From positions 124,001-188,000 of the forward strand of contig NZ_CP149994.1 in the NCBI RefSeq assembly GCF_051307055.1: a stretch of DNA of 64,000 nucleotides, read 5' to 3'. Source of the DNA: Dryocola sp051307055. Its GTDB lineage: Bacteria; Pseudomonadota; Gammaproteobacteria; Enterobacterales; Enterobacteriaceae. Each line of letters starts with the position of its first letter. Positions within the stretch are counted from its first letter, which is position 1. A program made the translations under genes and the position numbers. Below the pieces are notes generated by a model that saw only the letters and a list, made by a program, of their open reading frames with translations, was not told where the DNA came from and made no database searches. Of the stretch, positions 1 through 8,820 are shown one piece after another.

Positions 1-201
1 GTTAGTGAGGAATTTTTCGTGTCCCGGCACGTCGATAAAGCCGATAACCCGTCCGTCAGGCTGCGGCCAGTAGGCGTAGCCGAGGTCGATGGTCATGCCG
101 CGCTTTTTCTCTTCCGGCAGGCGATCCGCGTTCACGCCCGTCAGGGCCTGTAACAGCGTCGTTTTGCCATGGTCCACGTGCCCGGCGGTGGCGATAATCA
201 T
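1..201 (-). CDS. selB: SelB, selenocysteine-specific elongation factor (N-terminal part only)
   Basis: Only the first 67 codons lie in the window; the gene runs off the left edge. Read on the minus strand it begins MIIATAGHVDHGKTTLLQAL, a translation-GTPase G1/P-loop (GHVDHGKT). The G3 motif DVPGHEK follows near residue 60. SelB delivers selenocysteyl-tRNA(Sec) to UGA codons that are followed by a SECIS hairpin. Its ATG overlaps the selA stop codon by two bases, which implies translational coupling within a selAB operon, as in E. coli. The C-terminal winged-helix domains are not visible here. Confidence 0.95.
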   Translation of the reverse strand, partial: MIIATAGHVDHGKTTLLQALTGVNADRLPEEKKRGMTIDLGYAYWPQPDGRVIGFIDVPGHEKFLTN

Positions 202-1589
202 TGGGTCAGCATCTCCATAAAGCCCGCCTCGTCTTCCAGGCAGCGTAAATCCAGCCACAGGCACCCGTCGCTGATGCGGCCGATGACCGGTTTTGGCCGC
301 TCGCGCAGGGTTTGGGTTAACGCACCCAGCGTTGTGCCGCTTCCGTCTTTTGGCGTAAAGGTGATGGCGGCGCTCGGCAGCCTGTCGACCGGCAGCGAAC
401 CGCTGCCGATCTGCGATAAACAAGGTTCCACGCGCACCTCAAACTGTTCGCCAAAACGCGTTTGTAGCGCAGGAATAAGGCGGCGGGCCTGTTCGCTGAT
501 GGATGTGGCATCACGGGTTAACAGGCGCAGCGTCGGCAGCCTTTCAGCCAGGGTTTCGGGATGTTGATACAGGCGCAGCGTGGCCTCAAGCGCCGCCAGC
601 GTCATTTTATCGGCGCGCAGGGCGCGCTTGAGAGGATGCTGTTGAATGCGGGCGATAAGATCTTTTTTACCGACGATAATCCCCGCCTGCGGGCCGCCGA
701 GCAATTTGTCCCCCGAAAAACTCACCAGGCTCACGCCCGCCGTGATGAGCTGTTTCGGCATCGGTTCCGGCGGCAATCCCCACTGGCTGAGGTCGACCAG
801 GGAGCCGCTCCCCAAATCGCTGACCACCGGAATGTTCAGCTCGTTACCCAACTCGGCCAGTTCTGCCTCGGACACGGTTTTGGTGAAGCCTTCAATCTGG
901 TAATTGCTGGTATGAACCTTCATCAGCAGCGCGGCGTTCCCATCGGCGGCGGCCTGACGATAATCTTTCAGATGCGTGCGGTTGGTTGTACCGACCTCCA
1001 CAAGCTGGCAACCCGCCTGGCGCATCACGTCCGGAATGCGGAACGCGCCGCCGATTTCCACCAGCTCCCCGCGCGAGACGACGACTTCGCCGCCGTTCGC
1101 GCAGGCAGCCAGCATCAGCAGTACCGCCGCCGCGTTATTGTTAACGATGCAGGCGTCTTCCGCGCCGGTTAGTTCGCACAGCAGATCGACCAGCGCCCGA
1201 TCGCGGTGGCCGCGCGCTGCGCCATCCAGATCGTATTCCAGCGTAATGGGGGAGCGCATCACCTGGGTTACCGCTTCAACGGCTGCTTCCGCCTGTAGAG
1301 CCCGTCCCAGATTGGTATGCAGCACGGTGCCGGTCAGGTTAAAAACCGGCAGTAGCGCGCTTTGCTGACCCGCCTCGAGCTTTTTCTTCGCCTCCGCTGC
1401 CCAGTCTTCGTGCCACGCGGGTAGCGCTTCCCGGGAACGGATGTACTCGCGCGCATCGTCAAGCATCTCCCGCAGAACGTTAACCACGCGGGTATGGCCG
1501 AAATCATGCAGCAGAGCGCCGAAAGATGCGTCACGTAACAGGCGGTCTGTCGCCGGCAACTGGCTATACAAAGAACGATGGGAGGTCAT
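198..1589 (-). CDS. selA: SelA, L-seryl-tRNA(Sec) selenium transferase
   Basis: Pyridoxal-phosphate enzyme that converts seryl-tRNA(Sec) to selenocysteyl-tRNA(Sec) using selenophosphate. The product is 463 residues, the same length as E. coli SelA. It contains the PLP-lysine motif SFSGDKLLGGPQAG with Lys295 at the expected position, and the segment NLTGTVLHTNLGRALQ near residue 84. It starts at an ATG read MTSHRSLYSQLPATDRLLRD, which matches the family N-terminus. Upstream there is only a short promoter region before the yibF terminator. The stop overlaps the selB start. Confidence 0.97.
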   Translation of the reverse strand: MTSHRSLYSQLPATDRLLRDASFGALLHDFGHTRVVNVLREMLDDAREYIRSREALPAWHEDWAAEAKKKLEAGQQSALLPVFNLTGTVLHTNLGRALQAEAAVEAVTQVMRSPITLEYDLDGAARGHRDRALVDLLCELTGAEDACIVNNNAAAVLLMLAACANGGEVVVSRGELVEIGGAFRIPDVMRQAGCQLVEVGTTNRTHLKDYRQAAADGNAALLMKVHTSNYQIEGFTKTVSEAELAELGNELNIPVVSDLGSGSLVDLSQWGLPPEPMPKQLITAGVSLVSFSGDKLLGGPQAGIIVGKKDLIARIQQHPLKRALRADKMTLAALEATLRLYQHPETLAERLPTLRLLTRDATSISEQARRLIPALQTRFGEQFEVRVEPCLSQIGSGSLPVDRLPSAAITFTPKDGSGTTLGALTQTLRERPKPVIGRISDGCLWLDLRCLEDEAGFMEMLTQ

Positions 1590-1718
1590 GGCAAACCGTG
1601 AGTTGAGGAATTTTGCCTCATTTTACATCAGACTGACGACAAAGCTCATACTGTTAACAGGGCTATGTTCACTTTGAAACAGACAGAAATTCAATTTATT
1701 GATTTTCATCTGCTAAAC

Positions 1719-1754
1719 AAAAAGAAGGAAAAACCACGCTTTTTCCTTCTTTTT
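1719..1754 (-). terminator. Terminator-like perfect inverted repeat between yibF and selA
   Basis: AAAAAGAAGGAAAAA (1719-1733) is repeated in inverted form at 1740-1754 with a 6-base loop. It lies just beyond the yibF stop and ahead of the selA promoter region. The A-rich left arm and T-rich right arm supply a U-tract on both strands, so it could act in both directions. The stem is AT-rich, so it would be weaker than a GC-rich terminator. Confidence 0.6.
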
Positions 1755-1798
1755 GCGTAAGTTTACCGGGGAAGCAAGCGCCCTGTCATGGAGGGAGA

Positions 1799-2407
1799 TC
1801 ATGCCGTTGGCGGTTCGGTGCGGGCAAAGCTTTCGCGCTGGAAAAGCGCTTCAACCAGTTTGATGAGCTGCGGGCGAGCGACGCACCAGCCGGGAGAAAC
1901 GCGGCGGAAGTTGATATAGCCCACGGCGCAGGCCACGGCAATGTTCGCAACGGTTAGCGGTTCGGCGGATAGCGTTTTATCCGCGGCGAACTTCTCCAGC
2001 ATGTCCAGTCCGCGGCTGATTTTTTCCCGCTGACGCAGCAGCTCGGTTTCTGACCGTTGAGCGGGCGGGCGCTGCTGTTCACGTACTGAAACAAGCGCTG
2101 CGTCCATAATCCCGTCCGCGAGCGCTTCCATCTGGCGCATTTTCAGCGCGGCTTTTGGCTCGCGTGGGATAAGCGCGGGCGCAATATCGAGAAGCTCCAG
2201 ATATTCCGCAATAACCGGCGAGTCAAACCAGTATTCCTCTTCGCCGGTTACCAGAGCCGGGACCTTGCCCAGCGGATTGTAATGCGGCGTGGCGCTTTCG
2301 TCCGTCCACGGATTGTCGTTCACAAACTCAAAGGTGATGCCTTTTTCCAGCAGGATGACCGAAATTTTGCGCACGTACGGGCTGGTGTAATTGCCGATCA
2401 GTTTCAT
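1799..2407 (-). CDS. yibF: YibF, glutathione S-transferase family protein
   Basis: 202-residue GST homologue with an N-terminal thioredoxin-fold domain (MKLIGNYTSPYVRKISVILLEKG) and the NPLGKVPALV and WFDSPVIAEYLE segments that form the glutathione site. An all-helical C-terminal domain follows. The length equals E. coli YibF. I chose the start at MKLIGNY because the four residues available upstream (MDDV) have no counterpart in the family. The E. coli protein binds glutathione but its physiological substrate is not established. It is transcribed towards selA and separated from it by an inverted-repeat terminator. Confidence 0.93.
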   Translation of the reverse strand: MKLIGNYTSPYVRKISVILLEKGITFEFVNDNPWTDESATPHYNPLGKVPALVTGEEEYWFDSPVIAEYLELLDIAPALIPREPKAALKMRQMEALADGIMDAALVSVREQQRPPAQRSETELLRQREKISRGLDMLEKFAADKTLSAEPLTVANIAVACAVGYINFRRVSPGWCVARPQLIKLVEALFQRESFARTEPPTA

Positions 2408-2562
2408 CACGTCGTCCATTTTTAGCCAACAAAAGGTAAGTATGGATCAGGATGTATAAAAAGGCAGGGCCGGGTTGGGGTGTAAGAAAGCTACATCAGA
2501 CGACCGGCAGGACAGCGCGACGTGTCCTGCATCACGCCAGGAAAATTCTGATGAAAGTATTT

Positions 2563-2739
2563 TGTGATTCAAATCACAAAATGAAAACAAACAAGCAACG
2601 TAAAAATGTGATTAATATCACAAATTATCGCGTTATACGCTTAAATAATTATCAATGTACTCTATTTACACGCCGTTTTTGTGAGGTTAATCACGTCACA
2701 ATGCCCTTCACCCCTGGCTTTGGGGTGATCTGTGTCACA
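2563..2739 (+). promoter_or_regulatory. Cluster of four CRP (cAMP receptor protein) sites upstream of mtlA
   Basis: Four matches to TGTGA-N6-TCACA lie in tandem. 2563-2578 (TGTGATTCAAATCACA) and 2607-2622 (TGTGATTAATATCACA) are perfect in both half-sites. 2680-2695 (TGTGAGGTTAATCACG) and 2724-2739 (GGTGATCTGTGTCACA) each have one change. The E. coli mtl operon is known to use multiple CRP sites, so strong catabolite control of the mannitol genes is expected. The 474-base gap between yibF and mtlA holds these sites and no convincing gene. Confidence 0.85.
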
Positions 2740-2881
2740 TTATTCCCCGCCGACTGGACAGCTTAACGATCCCGTGCCAGATTCGCCTCACTCAAAGCAT
2801 CTGGCAGGCTTCTCTGCCGCTACGTTAACAATAAACCTCGGGCTGCTTTCCCGGCGCGTAAACACAACAAGGGGTGTGCGT

Positions 2882-4801
2882 ATGTCATCCGATATCAAGA
2901 TCAGAGTGCAAAGCTTTGGTCGTTTCCTCAGCAATATGGTAATGCCTAACATCGGTGCATTTATTGCCTGGGGTATTATCACCGCGTTATTTATTCCCAC
3001 CGGATGGTTGCCAAATGAGACGCTGGCGAAACTGGTAGGCCCGATGATCACCTATCTGCTGCCGCTGCTCATCGGTTATACCGGTGGTCGCTTAATCGGC
3101 GGCGATCGTGGCGGCGTGGTAGGTGCGATTACCACCATGGGCGTTATCGTCGGCGCGGATATGCCGATGTTCCTTGGCGCAATGATTGCGGGTCCCCTGG
3201 GCGGCTGGGCGATTAAACGTTTCGACCTCTGGGTAGACGGTAAGATCAAATCCGGCTTTGAAATGCTGGTGAACAACTTCTCCGCCGGCATCATCGGGAT
3301 GATCCTGGCGATTCTGGCGTTCATGGGTATCGGCCCGGCCGTTGAAGTTCTCTCCAAGGTTCTGGCGGCGGGCGTTAACTTCATGGTTATCCATGACATG
3401 CTGCCGCTGGCCTCCATCTTTGTAGAACCGGCGAAAATCCTGTTCCTGAACAACGCGATTAACCACGGCATCTTCTCGCCGCTGGGTATTCAGCAGTCTC
3501 ACGAGCTGGGCAAATCAATCTTCTTCCTGATTGAAGCCAACCCGGGTCCGGGCATGGGCGTGCTGATGGCGTATATGTTCTTCGGCCGTGGTAATGCTAA
3601 GCAGTCTGCGGGCGGTGCGGCGATTATCCACTTCCTGGGCGGTATCCACGAAATCTATTTCCCGTATGTGCTGATGAATCCACGTCTGATCCTGGCCGTT
3701 ATCCTCGGCGGTATGACCGGCGTGTTCACCCTGACTATCCTGAACGGCGGCCTGGTCTCCCCGGCATCCCCTGGCTCTATCCTGGCGGTGCTGGCGATGA
3801 CGCCAAAAGGCGCTTACTTCGCGAACATCGCAGCAATAGTTGCGGCGATGGCGGTTTCCTTCGTGATTTCCGCAATCCTGCTGAAAACCAGCAAGGTGAA
3901 GGAAGAAGACGATATCGAAGTAGCGGCTCGCCGCATGGCAGAGATGAAGGCGGAATCTAAAGGCGGCGCTGCACCGGCGGCCGTGGGCGCTGGCGCGTCT
4001 AACGACCTGAGCCACGTGCGTAAAATCATCGTCGCCTGTGATGCCGGTATGGGGTCAAGCGCGATGGGCGCAGGCGTTCTGCGTAAGAAAGTAAACGATG
4101 CGGGCCTGAAAAACATCTCCGTCACCAACAGCGCTATCAACAACCTGCCGGAAGACGTGGATCTGGTGATTACGCACCGTGACCTGACCGAGCGCGCGAT
4201 GCGTCAGGTGCCGCAGGCACAGCATATTTCGCTGACCAACTTCCTGGACAGCGGCTTGTATAGCGATCTGACCGAGCGTCTGGCTGCCGCACAGCGCCAC
4301 ACGGACAACGAAGTGAGGGTTCGCGACAGCCTGAAAGACAGCTTCGACGAAGAGAACAGCCAGCTATTCAAACTGGGTGCGGAAAATATCTTCCTCGGCC
4401 TGAGCGCGGCCAGCAAAGAAGACGCGATTCGCTTTGCCGGTGAGCAGCTGGTGAACGGCGGTTACGTTCAGCCGGAATATGTCGATGCGATGTTCGAACG
4501 TGAGAAACTGACCCCAACTTATCTGGGTGAAGGTATCGCCGTTCCACACGGTACCGTTGAAGCGAAAGACCGCGTGCTGAAAACCGGCATCGTCTTCTGC
4601 CAGTATCCGGCAGGCGTGCACTTCGGCGAAGAGCCAGAAGATATGGCTCGTCTGGTTATCGGTATTGCCGCCCGCAATAACGAGCACATCCAGGTTATCA
4701 CCAGCCTGACCAACGCGCTGGATGACGATTCCGTAATCGAGCGTCTGGCGAATACCACCAGCGTTCAGGAAGTGCTCGACCTGTTGGCCGGTAAGAAGTA
4801 A
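2882..4801 (+). CDS. mtlA: MtlA, mannitol-specific PTS enzyme IICBA
   Basis: Fused permease and phosphotransfer protein (639 residues; E. coli has 637) that imports mannitol as mannitol-1-phosphate. The order is IIC (about 1-345, with the signature ANPGPGMG and GGIHEIYFPYVLM), then IIB with the phospho-cysteine motif VACDAGMGSSAMG near residue 386, then IIA with the phospho-histidine motif AVPHGT near residue 556. Frame stays open upstream to 2732, but the protein starts at MSSDIKIRVQSFG like its homologues, just after a GTGTGCGT stretch. It is the first gene of mtlADR behind four CRP sites. Confidence 0.97.
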   Translation: MSSDIKIRVQSFGRFLSNMVMPNIGAFIAWGIITALFIPTGWLPNETLAKLVGPMITYLLPLLIGYTGGRLIGGDRGGVVGAITTMGVIVGADMPMFLGAMIAGPLGGWAIKRFDLWVDGKIKSGFEMLVNNFSAGIIGMILAILAFMGIGPAVEVLSKVLAAGVNFMVIHDMLPLASIFVEPAKILFLNNAINHGIFSPLGIQQSHELGKSIFFLIEANPGPGMGVLMAYMFFGRGNAKQSAGGAAIIHFLGGIHEIYFPYVLMNPRLILAVILGGMTGVFTLTILNGGLVSPASPGSILAVLAMTPKGAYFANIAAIVAAMAVSFVISAILLKTSKVKEEDDIEVAARRMAEMKAESKGGAAPAAVGAGASNDLSHVRKIIVACDAGMGSSAMGAGVLRKKVNDAGLKNISVTNSAINNLPEDVDLVITHRDLTERAMRQVPQAQHISLTNFLDSGLYSDLTERLAAAQRHTDNEVRVRDSLKDSFDEENSQLFKLGAENIFLGLSAASKEDAIRFAGEQLVNGGYVQPEYVDAMFEREKLTPTYLGEGIAVPHGTVEAKDRVLKTGIVFCQYPAGVHFGEEPEDMARLVIGIAARNNEHIQVITSLTNALDDDSVIERLANTTSVQEVLDLLAGKK

Positions 4802-4815
4802 TAAACGGAAAGTTG

Positions 4816-4962
4816 CAGGGCGGGTAAGCTCCGGCCACCCGCCGCGAAACCGGTGGATGGCCTGTGCTATCCGCCCTACGACGAAAACCGACCTCTCCCG
4901 TATGGGAGAGGGCTTGGGTGAGGGGATGCAGCATACGTGTCCTCACCCCAGCCCTCCTGGGT
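4816..4962. repeat. Two intergenic palindromes between mtlA and mtlD
   Basis: The first (about 4816-4880) is a REP-like pair: GGGCGGGTAAGC...CCACCCGCC followed by GGTGGATGG...CTATCCGCCCTAC. The second (about 4891-4962) has ACCTCTCCC facing GGGAGAGGG and GGTGAGGGG facing CCTCACCCC. Similar palindromes recur elsewhere in this window. Inside an operon they may limit 3'-5' decay of the mtlA mRNA or lower downstream expression; that role is inferred. Confidence 0.6.
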
Positions 4963-4986
4963 GAAATCATTAAGAAGGTTAACGAC

Positions 4987-6135
4987 ATGAAAGCATTACA
5001 TTTTGGCGCAGGTAATATCGGACGTGGCTTTATCGGCAAACTTCTGGCGGACGCAGGTATTCAACTGACGTTTGCCGATGTGAACCAGGTTGTGCTGGAC
5101 GCGCTGAACGCGCGCCACAGTTATCAGGTGCACGTGGTTGGCGAGCAAGAGCAGGTTGATACCGTCTCCAACGTGAATGCCGTCAGCAGCATCGGCGACG
5201 AGGTTATCGACCTGATTGCCGAAGTGGATCTGATCACCACCGCCGTAGGGCCGGTTGTGCTGGAGCGTATCGCTCCTTCCATTGCGAAGGGCCTGGTTCT
5301 GCGCCGCGCAAACGGCAACGCAAAGCCGCTGAACATCATCGCCTGTGAAAATATGGTACGCGGCACCACGCAGTTAAAAGGCCACGTAATGAAAGCGCTC
5401 CCGGAAGACGATCGGGCATGGGTTGAAGAGCATGTCGGCTTCGTGGACTCCGCCGTTGACCGCATCGTTCCTCCGTCTGAATCCGCCACCAACGATCCGC
5501 TGGAAGTTACGGTTGAAACCTTCAGCGAGTGGATTGTGGATAAAACCCAGTTTAAAGGCGAGCTGCCGGACATTCCGGGTATGGAACTGACCGATAATTT
5601 GATGGCTTTTGTTGAGCGTAAGCTCTTCACGCTGAATACCGGGCATGCTATAACCGCGTACCTTGGCCAGCTGGCCGGCCTGCAGACTATCCGTGATGCG
5701 ATTCTGGATGAAAAAATCCGCGCCGTGGTAAAAGGGGCGATGGATGAGAGCGGCGCGGTGCTGATCAAACGTTACGGCTTTGACGCCGATAAGCATGCGG
5801 CCTATATCCAGAAAATCCTCGGTCGTTTCGAAAACCCGTATCTGAAAGATGATGTGGAACGTGTGGGCCGCCAGCCGCTGCGTAAATTAAGCGCGGGCGA
5901 CCGCCTGATTAAACCGCTGCTTGGCACCCTGGAATATGATTTGCCGCACGCGAATCTCGTAGAAGGGATTGCCGCCGCCATGCATTACCGCAGCGAGCAG
6001 GATCCCCAGGCCCAGGAACTGGCTGCGCTGCTGGCGGAAGCTGGGCCACAGGCCGCGCTTGCGCAGATTTCTGGCCTCGATGCAAACAGCGAAGCGGTCG
6101 CTCAGGCGGTAAAGGCTTATAACGCAAAAGCGTAA
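4987..6135 (+). CDS. mtlD: MtlD, mannitol-1-phosphate 5-dehydrogenase
   Basis: NAD-dependent oxidation of mannitol-1-phosphate to fructose-6-phosphate. The protein is 382 residues, identical in length to E. coli MtlD, and begins MKALHFGAGNIGRGFIGK, where GAGNIGRG is the Rossmann dinucleotide-binding loop. The open frame extends upstream to 4864 through a palindromic repeat and is not coding there. The start at 4987 is preceded by an AAGAAGG-like ribosome site. Second gene of the mannitol operon, 185 bases after mtlA. Confidence 0.97.
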   Translation: MKALHFGAGNIGRGFIGKLLADAGIQLTFADVNQVVLDALNARHSYQVHVVGEQEQVDTVSNVNAVSSIGDEVIDLIAEVDLITTAVGPVVLERIAPSIAKGLVLRRANGNAKPLNIIACENMVRGTTQLKGHVMKALPEDDRAWVEEHVGFVDSAVDRIVPPSESATNDPLEVTVETFSEWIVDKTQFKGELPDIPGMELTDNLMAFVERKLFTLNTGHAITAYLGQLAGLQTIRDAILDEKIRAVVKGAMDESGAVLIKRYGFDADKHAAYIQKILGRFENPYLKDDVERVGRQPLRKLSAGDRLIKPLLGTLEYDLPHANLVEGIAAAMHYRSEQDPQAQELAALLAEAGPQAALAQISGLDANSEAVAQAVKAYNAKA

Positions 6136-6182
6136 TGGAGAACGGGCGCAGCAGATACTGCGCCCCACACTAATTTTCAGTG

Positions 6183-6722
6183 ATGCAGGCAAAGATGGAA
6201 GAAACACAGGCCTTTGAAAACCGGGTGCTTGAGCGTCTGAATGCCGGCAAAACCGTCAGAAGCCTGCTTATTGCCGCCGTTGAGCTTCTCACCGAAGCGG
6301 TCAATATCCTGGTGCTGCAGGTATTCCGTAAAGACGATTATGCGGTGAAGTATGCCGTTGAGCCTTTGCTGGACGGCGATGGCCCGCTGGGCGAGCTTTC
6401 CGTGCGCATGAAGCTTATCTACGGGCTTGGCGTGATGAATCGCGCCGACTATGAAGATTGCGAGCTGCTGATGGCGCTACGCGAAGAGCTGAACCATGAC
6501 GGCAATGAATACAATTTCACCGATGATGAGATCCTCGGGCCGTTCGGCGAGCTGCACTGCGTCGCGGCTTTTCCGCCAGCGCCGACTTTTGTCGACGGCG
6601 GTGACCCTGAACTGCAGGCCATGCAGAGGCAGCGCTACCAGCAAATTGTCCGTTCAACGATGGTGCTTTCCCTTACCGAGCTGATCTCAAGGATCGGCTT
6701 AAAAAAAGCCTTCCAGAAGTAA
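6183..6722 (+). CDS. mtlR: MtlR, mannitol operon repressor
   Basis: Helical regulator that represses the mannitol operon; the family has no classical DNA-binding motif. The match to E. coli MtlR runs from ETQAFENRVLERLNAGKTVRS to the C-terminal LKKAFQK. At 179 residues it is about 16 shorter at the N-terminus than the 195-residue E. coli protein because an in-frame stop lies at 6171-6173. The start is uncertain: GTG 6180, ATG 6183 and ATG 6195 are all possible and none has a strong Shine-Dalgarno. Third gene of mtlADR. Confidence 0.9.
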   Translation: MQAKMEETQAFENRVLERLNAGKTVRSLLIAAVELLTEAVNILVLQVFRKDDYAVKYAVEPLLDGDGPLGELSVRMKLIYGLGVMNRADYEDCELLMALREELNHDGNEYNFTDDEILGPFGELHCVAAFPPAPTFVDGGDPELQAMQRQRYQQIVRSTMVLSLTELISRIGLKKAFQK

Positions 6723-6803
6723 ACTTACCCGCAGACCCTTTTCGCCCTCTACCGCCGAATGGTGTATCCTTGCCGCAAAGCAATTTATTCACGGTTAAGT
6801 AAA

Positions 6804-7166
6804 ATGAAAGAAATCGAAAAAGCAGAAATTAAACGTCTTAGCGATCGCCTGGACGCCATCCGTCACGAAATGCCCGAGCTGCACCTTATCAACGAAGCGG
6901 AAAAATACGCCGAGCTGGAAAAAGAGAAGGCGAAGCTTGAGATTGAAATCGCTCGTCTGCAGGCGGTACGCAACCAGAAGCTGAGTAAAGAAGCGCAAAA
7001 GCTGATGGCGCTGCCGTTTAAGCGTCCCATCACTAAGAAAGAGCAGGCGGATATGGGCAAGCTGAAGAAAGCCGTGCGCGGCCTGGTGGTCGTGCATCCG
7101 ATGACGGCGCTGGGCCGCGAAATGGATCTTGAAGAAGTGACCGGTTTTTCTAAGACCGAGTTTTAA
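6804..7166 (+). CDS. yibL: YibL, ribosome-associated DUF2810 family protein
   Basis: 120-residue basic, coiled-coil-rich protein starting MKEIEKAEIKRLSDRLDAIRH; length and sequence match E. coli YibL. Helices rich in Glu and Lys (about 1-65) lead into a conserved C-terminus, KKAVRGLVVVHPMTALGRE. E. coli YibL has been reported to co-purify with ribosomal particles, and its function is otherwise unclear. The open frame begins further upstream at 6759, but the first 15 codons have no family counterpart. It lies 81 bases after mtlR in the same direction. Confidence 0.92.
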   Translation: MKEIEKAEIKRLSDRLDAIRHEMPELHLINEAEKYAELEKEKAKLEIEIARLQAVRNQKLSKEAQKLMALPFKRPITKKEQADMGKLKKAVRGLVVVHPMTALGREMDLEEVTGFSKTEF

Positions 7167-7281
7167 TACAGACAGGGCGGATACGTTTGTCCGTCCTGAA
7201 ATCCTGTATCTTAAACGGTTGCTGACGGCTAAACAAAAAAGGCTATGCTGTTTAAAATATAAGCAGAAAGGAGCCGGGCCA

Positions 7282-7476
7282 ATGGGCGCATTATTTTCCC
7301 CTATCGTTTCAGAATTTGAATCTGAGGAACAGGCATCCAGCTACGATCGTTGGTTCAGAGATAAGGTAAAAACGGCTCTTGACGATCCTCGTGATGGTGT
7401 ACCTCACGACCAGCTTATGGCAGAAATGGACGCCATTATTGCTGCTGCAGAATCACGGATGAATAAGCAGGGGTAA
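7282..7476 (+). CDS. Antitoxin of a ParE-type TA pair (stability-determinant/PaaA-like)
   Basis: 64-residue acidic protein with the pattern SEFESEEQASSYDRWFRDKV...ALDDPRDGVPHDQLMAEMD. This pattern is typical of the PaaA2/'stability determinant' antitoxins that partner ParE toxins. The ATG at 7282 follows AGGAG. There is no recognisable DNA-binding domain, as in PaaA-type antitoxins, some of which rely on a third gene for regulation; none is seen here. The toxin start lies one base after its stop, so the two genes are coupled. The family assignment rests on motif recall rather than a search. Confidence 0.8.
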   Translation: MGALFSPIVSEFESEEQASSYDRWFRDKVKTALDDPRDGVPHDQLMAEMDAIIAAAESRMNKQG

Positions 7477-7477
7477 C

Positions 7478-7777
7478 ATGTTACCGATAATATGGAGTCA
7501 GTCTGCAAGGAGCGATATGGCAAACATTATCTCTTTTATCGCTAACGAAAATCCTTTTGCCGCCCGCTGTATTAAGAAAGTTATAGAAGAAGCTATTTTA
7601 CCCGTTGCAGAATATCCTTATCTTTTTCGCCCCGGAAGAGTTGCAGGAACAAGAGAAATTGTCGCTCACCCAAACTACCCGATCGTTTACCGAATAAGCG
7701 CAACGAATATCATCGTGCTTAGCGTTCTGCATATGCGGCAGGAATATCCTGGAAAAACAATAAGTAGCGATAAATAA
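7478..7777 (+). CDS. ParE/RelE-superfamily toxin
   Basis: 99-residue protein with the ParE/RelE fold pattern: an N-terminal strand (MLPIIWSQSARSDMANIISFIA), two helices (ENPFAARCIKKVIEEAILPVAEYP), then the central strands FRPGRVAGTREIVAHPNYPIVYRI and IIVLSVLHMRQEYP. The arrangement favours ParE (DNA gyrase poison) over the RelE mRNA nuclease, because GTRELVV..YPYI.YR and VLHxRQ.W/YP are ParE-like signatures. The cognate antitoxin ends one base upstream. It sits between yibL and ghrB at a junction where the E. coli blocks differ. Confidence 0.85.
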   Translation: MLPIIWSQSARSDMANIISFIANENPFAARCIKKVIEEAILPVAEYPYLFRPGRVAGTREIVAHPNYPIVYRISATNIIVLSVLHMRQEYPGKTISSDK

Positions 7778-7817
7778 AAGGTTTATTGCCAGCGGGTTTC
7801 CCCGCCAGCCTAATCAC

Positions 7818-8792
7818 CTACTTCAACACCTGCGGATTGACGCAGTTCTCTTTCACTTCTCCCGTAAGCGCGGCAATCAGGTTATCCACCGCGCAGGCCG
7901 CCATGTTATAGCGCGTTTCGTGCGTTGCAGAGCCGATGTGCGGCAGGGCGACGACGTTTGGCATCTCCAGCAGCGGGGAGTCAACCGGCAGCGGCTCCTG
8001 CTCAAATACGTCCAGGCCAGCGGCATGAATGGTGCCGTTTTGCAGCGCCTGAATCAGGGCTTTTTCGTCAACTACCGGGCCGCGCCCTGCGTTAATCAGA
8101 ATGGCCGATGGCTTCATTTTCGCCAGCTGTTCCGCGCCGATCATATGGTGCGTCTCTTCGGTCAGCGGCAGGGAGATACAGACAAAGTCAGATTCCGCAA
8201 GCAGCGTATCCAGGTTGCAGTAGCGCGCATCAAAGCGCTCTTCCGCTTCTTTGTGATGACGGCGGGCGTTATACAAAATCGGCATGCTAAAACCAAAGTG
8301 CGCGCGTTGCGCCAGCGCAAGGCCGATGCGGCCCATGCCGAGAATACCCAGCGTTTTATGGTGCACGTCGATGCCAAACCAGTCCGGGCCGATGCTGCCT
8401 TGCCATTCGCCCGCTTTGACACGCTCGGCCACTTCTACGGCGCGGCGGGCGGTTGCCAGCACCAGCGTCATCATAGTGTCCGCGACCGTTTCCGTGAGCA
8501 CCGTAGGCGTATGCATCAGGGCGATGCTGCGTTCGGTCAGGGCGTTAACGTCAAAATTGTCATAGCCGACGGAGACCGTGGAAGCGGCACGCAGCTTTGG
8601 CGCATGCTCTAAAAACGCCTCGTCGACTTTCTCGCTGGAACCCAAAATACCTTCCGCATCAGCAAAAGCTGCGGCGTTCTGCTTTACGGTTTCCGGGCTT
8701 AAATCGCTTAGCTGGGTGACGCTGAAATGGCTTTCAAGGCGGGCGAGCAGGTCGTCAGGTAACTTTTTATAGAGGATGACGGACGGCTTCAT
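7818..8792 (-). CDS. ghrB: GhrB/KguD, 2-ketogluconate (6-phosphate) / glyoxylate-hydroxypyruvate reductase
   Basis: D-isomer 2-hydroxyacid dehydrogenase of 324 residues, aligned end to end with E. coli GhrB (TkrA). The NAD(P) loop is GILGMGRIG, the catalytic Arg region NAGRGPVVDE, and the catalytic His is in PHIGSATHETR. E. coli GhrB reduces glyoxylate, hydroxypyruvate and 2-ketogluconate. Here it follows kguT, kguK and kguE on the same strand, so it probably also serves as KguD, reducing 2-keto-6-phosphogluconate to 6-phosphogluconate. The start is MKPSVILYK with GGAG eight bases upstream; nine further codons are open but unlike the family. Confidence 0.93.
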   Translation of the reverse strand: MKPSVILYKKLPDDLLARLESHFSVTQLSDLSPETVKQNAAAFADAEGILGSSEKVDEAFLEHAPKLRAASTVSVGYDNFDVNALTERSIALMHTPTVLTETVADTMMTLVLATARRAVEVAERVKAGEWQGSIGPDWFGIDVHHKTLGILGMGRIGLALAQRAHFGFSMPILYNARRHHKEAEERFDARYCNLDTLLAESDFVCISLPLTEETHHMIGAEQLAKMKPSAILINAGRGPVVDEKALIQALQNGTIHAAGLDVFEQEPLPVDSPLLEMPNVVALPHIGSATHETRYNMAACAVDNLIAALTGEVKENCVNPQVLK

Positions 8793-8820
8793 GATGTTCT
8801 CCGTAATTGAATTAAGCACT

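Noticed and set aside
2452..2766. 104-codon frame in the mtlA upstream region
   Set aside because: It runs through all four CRP sites and has no homologue that I recognise.
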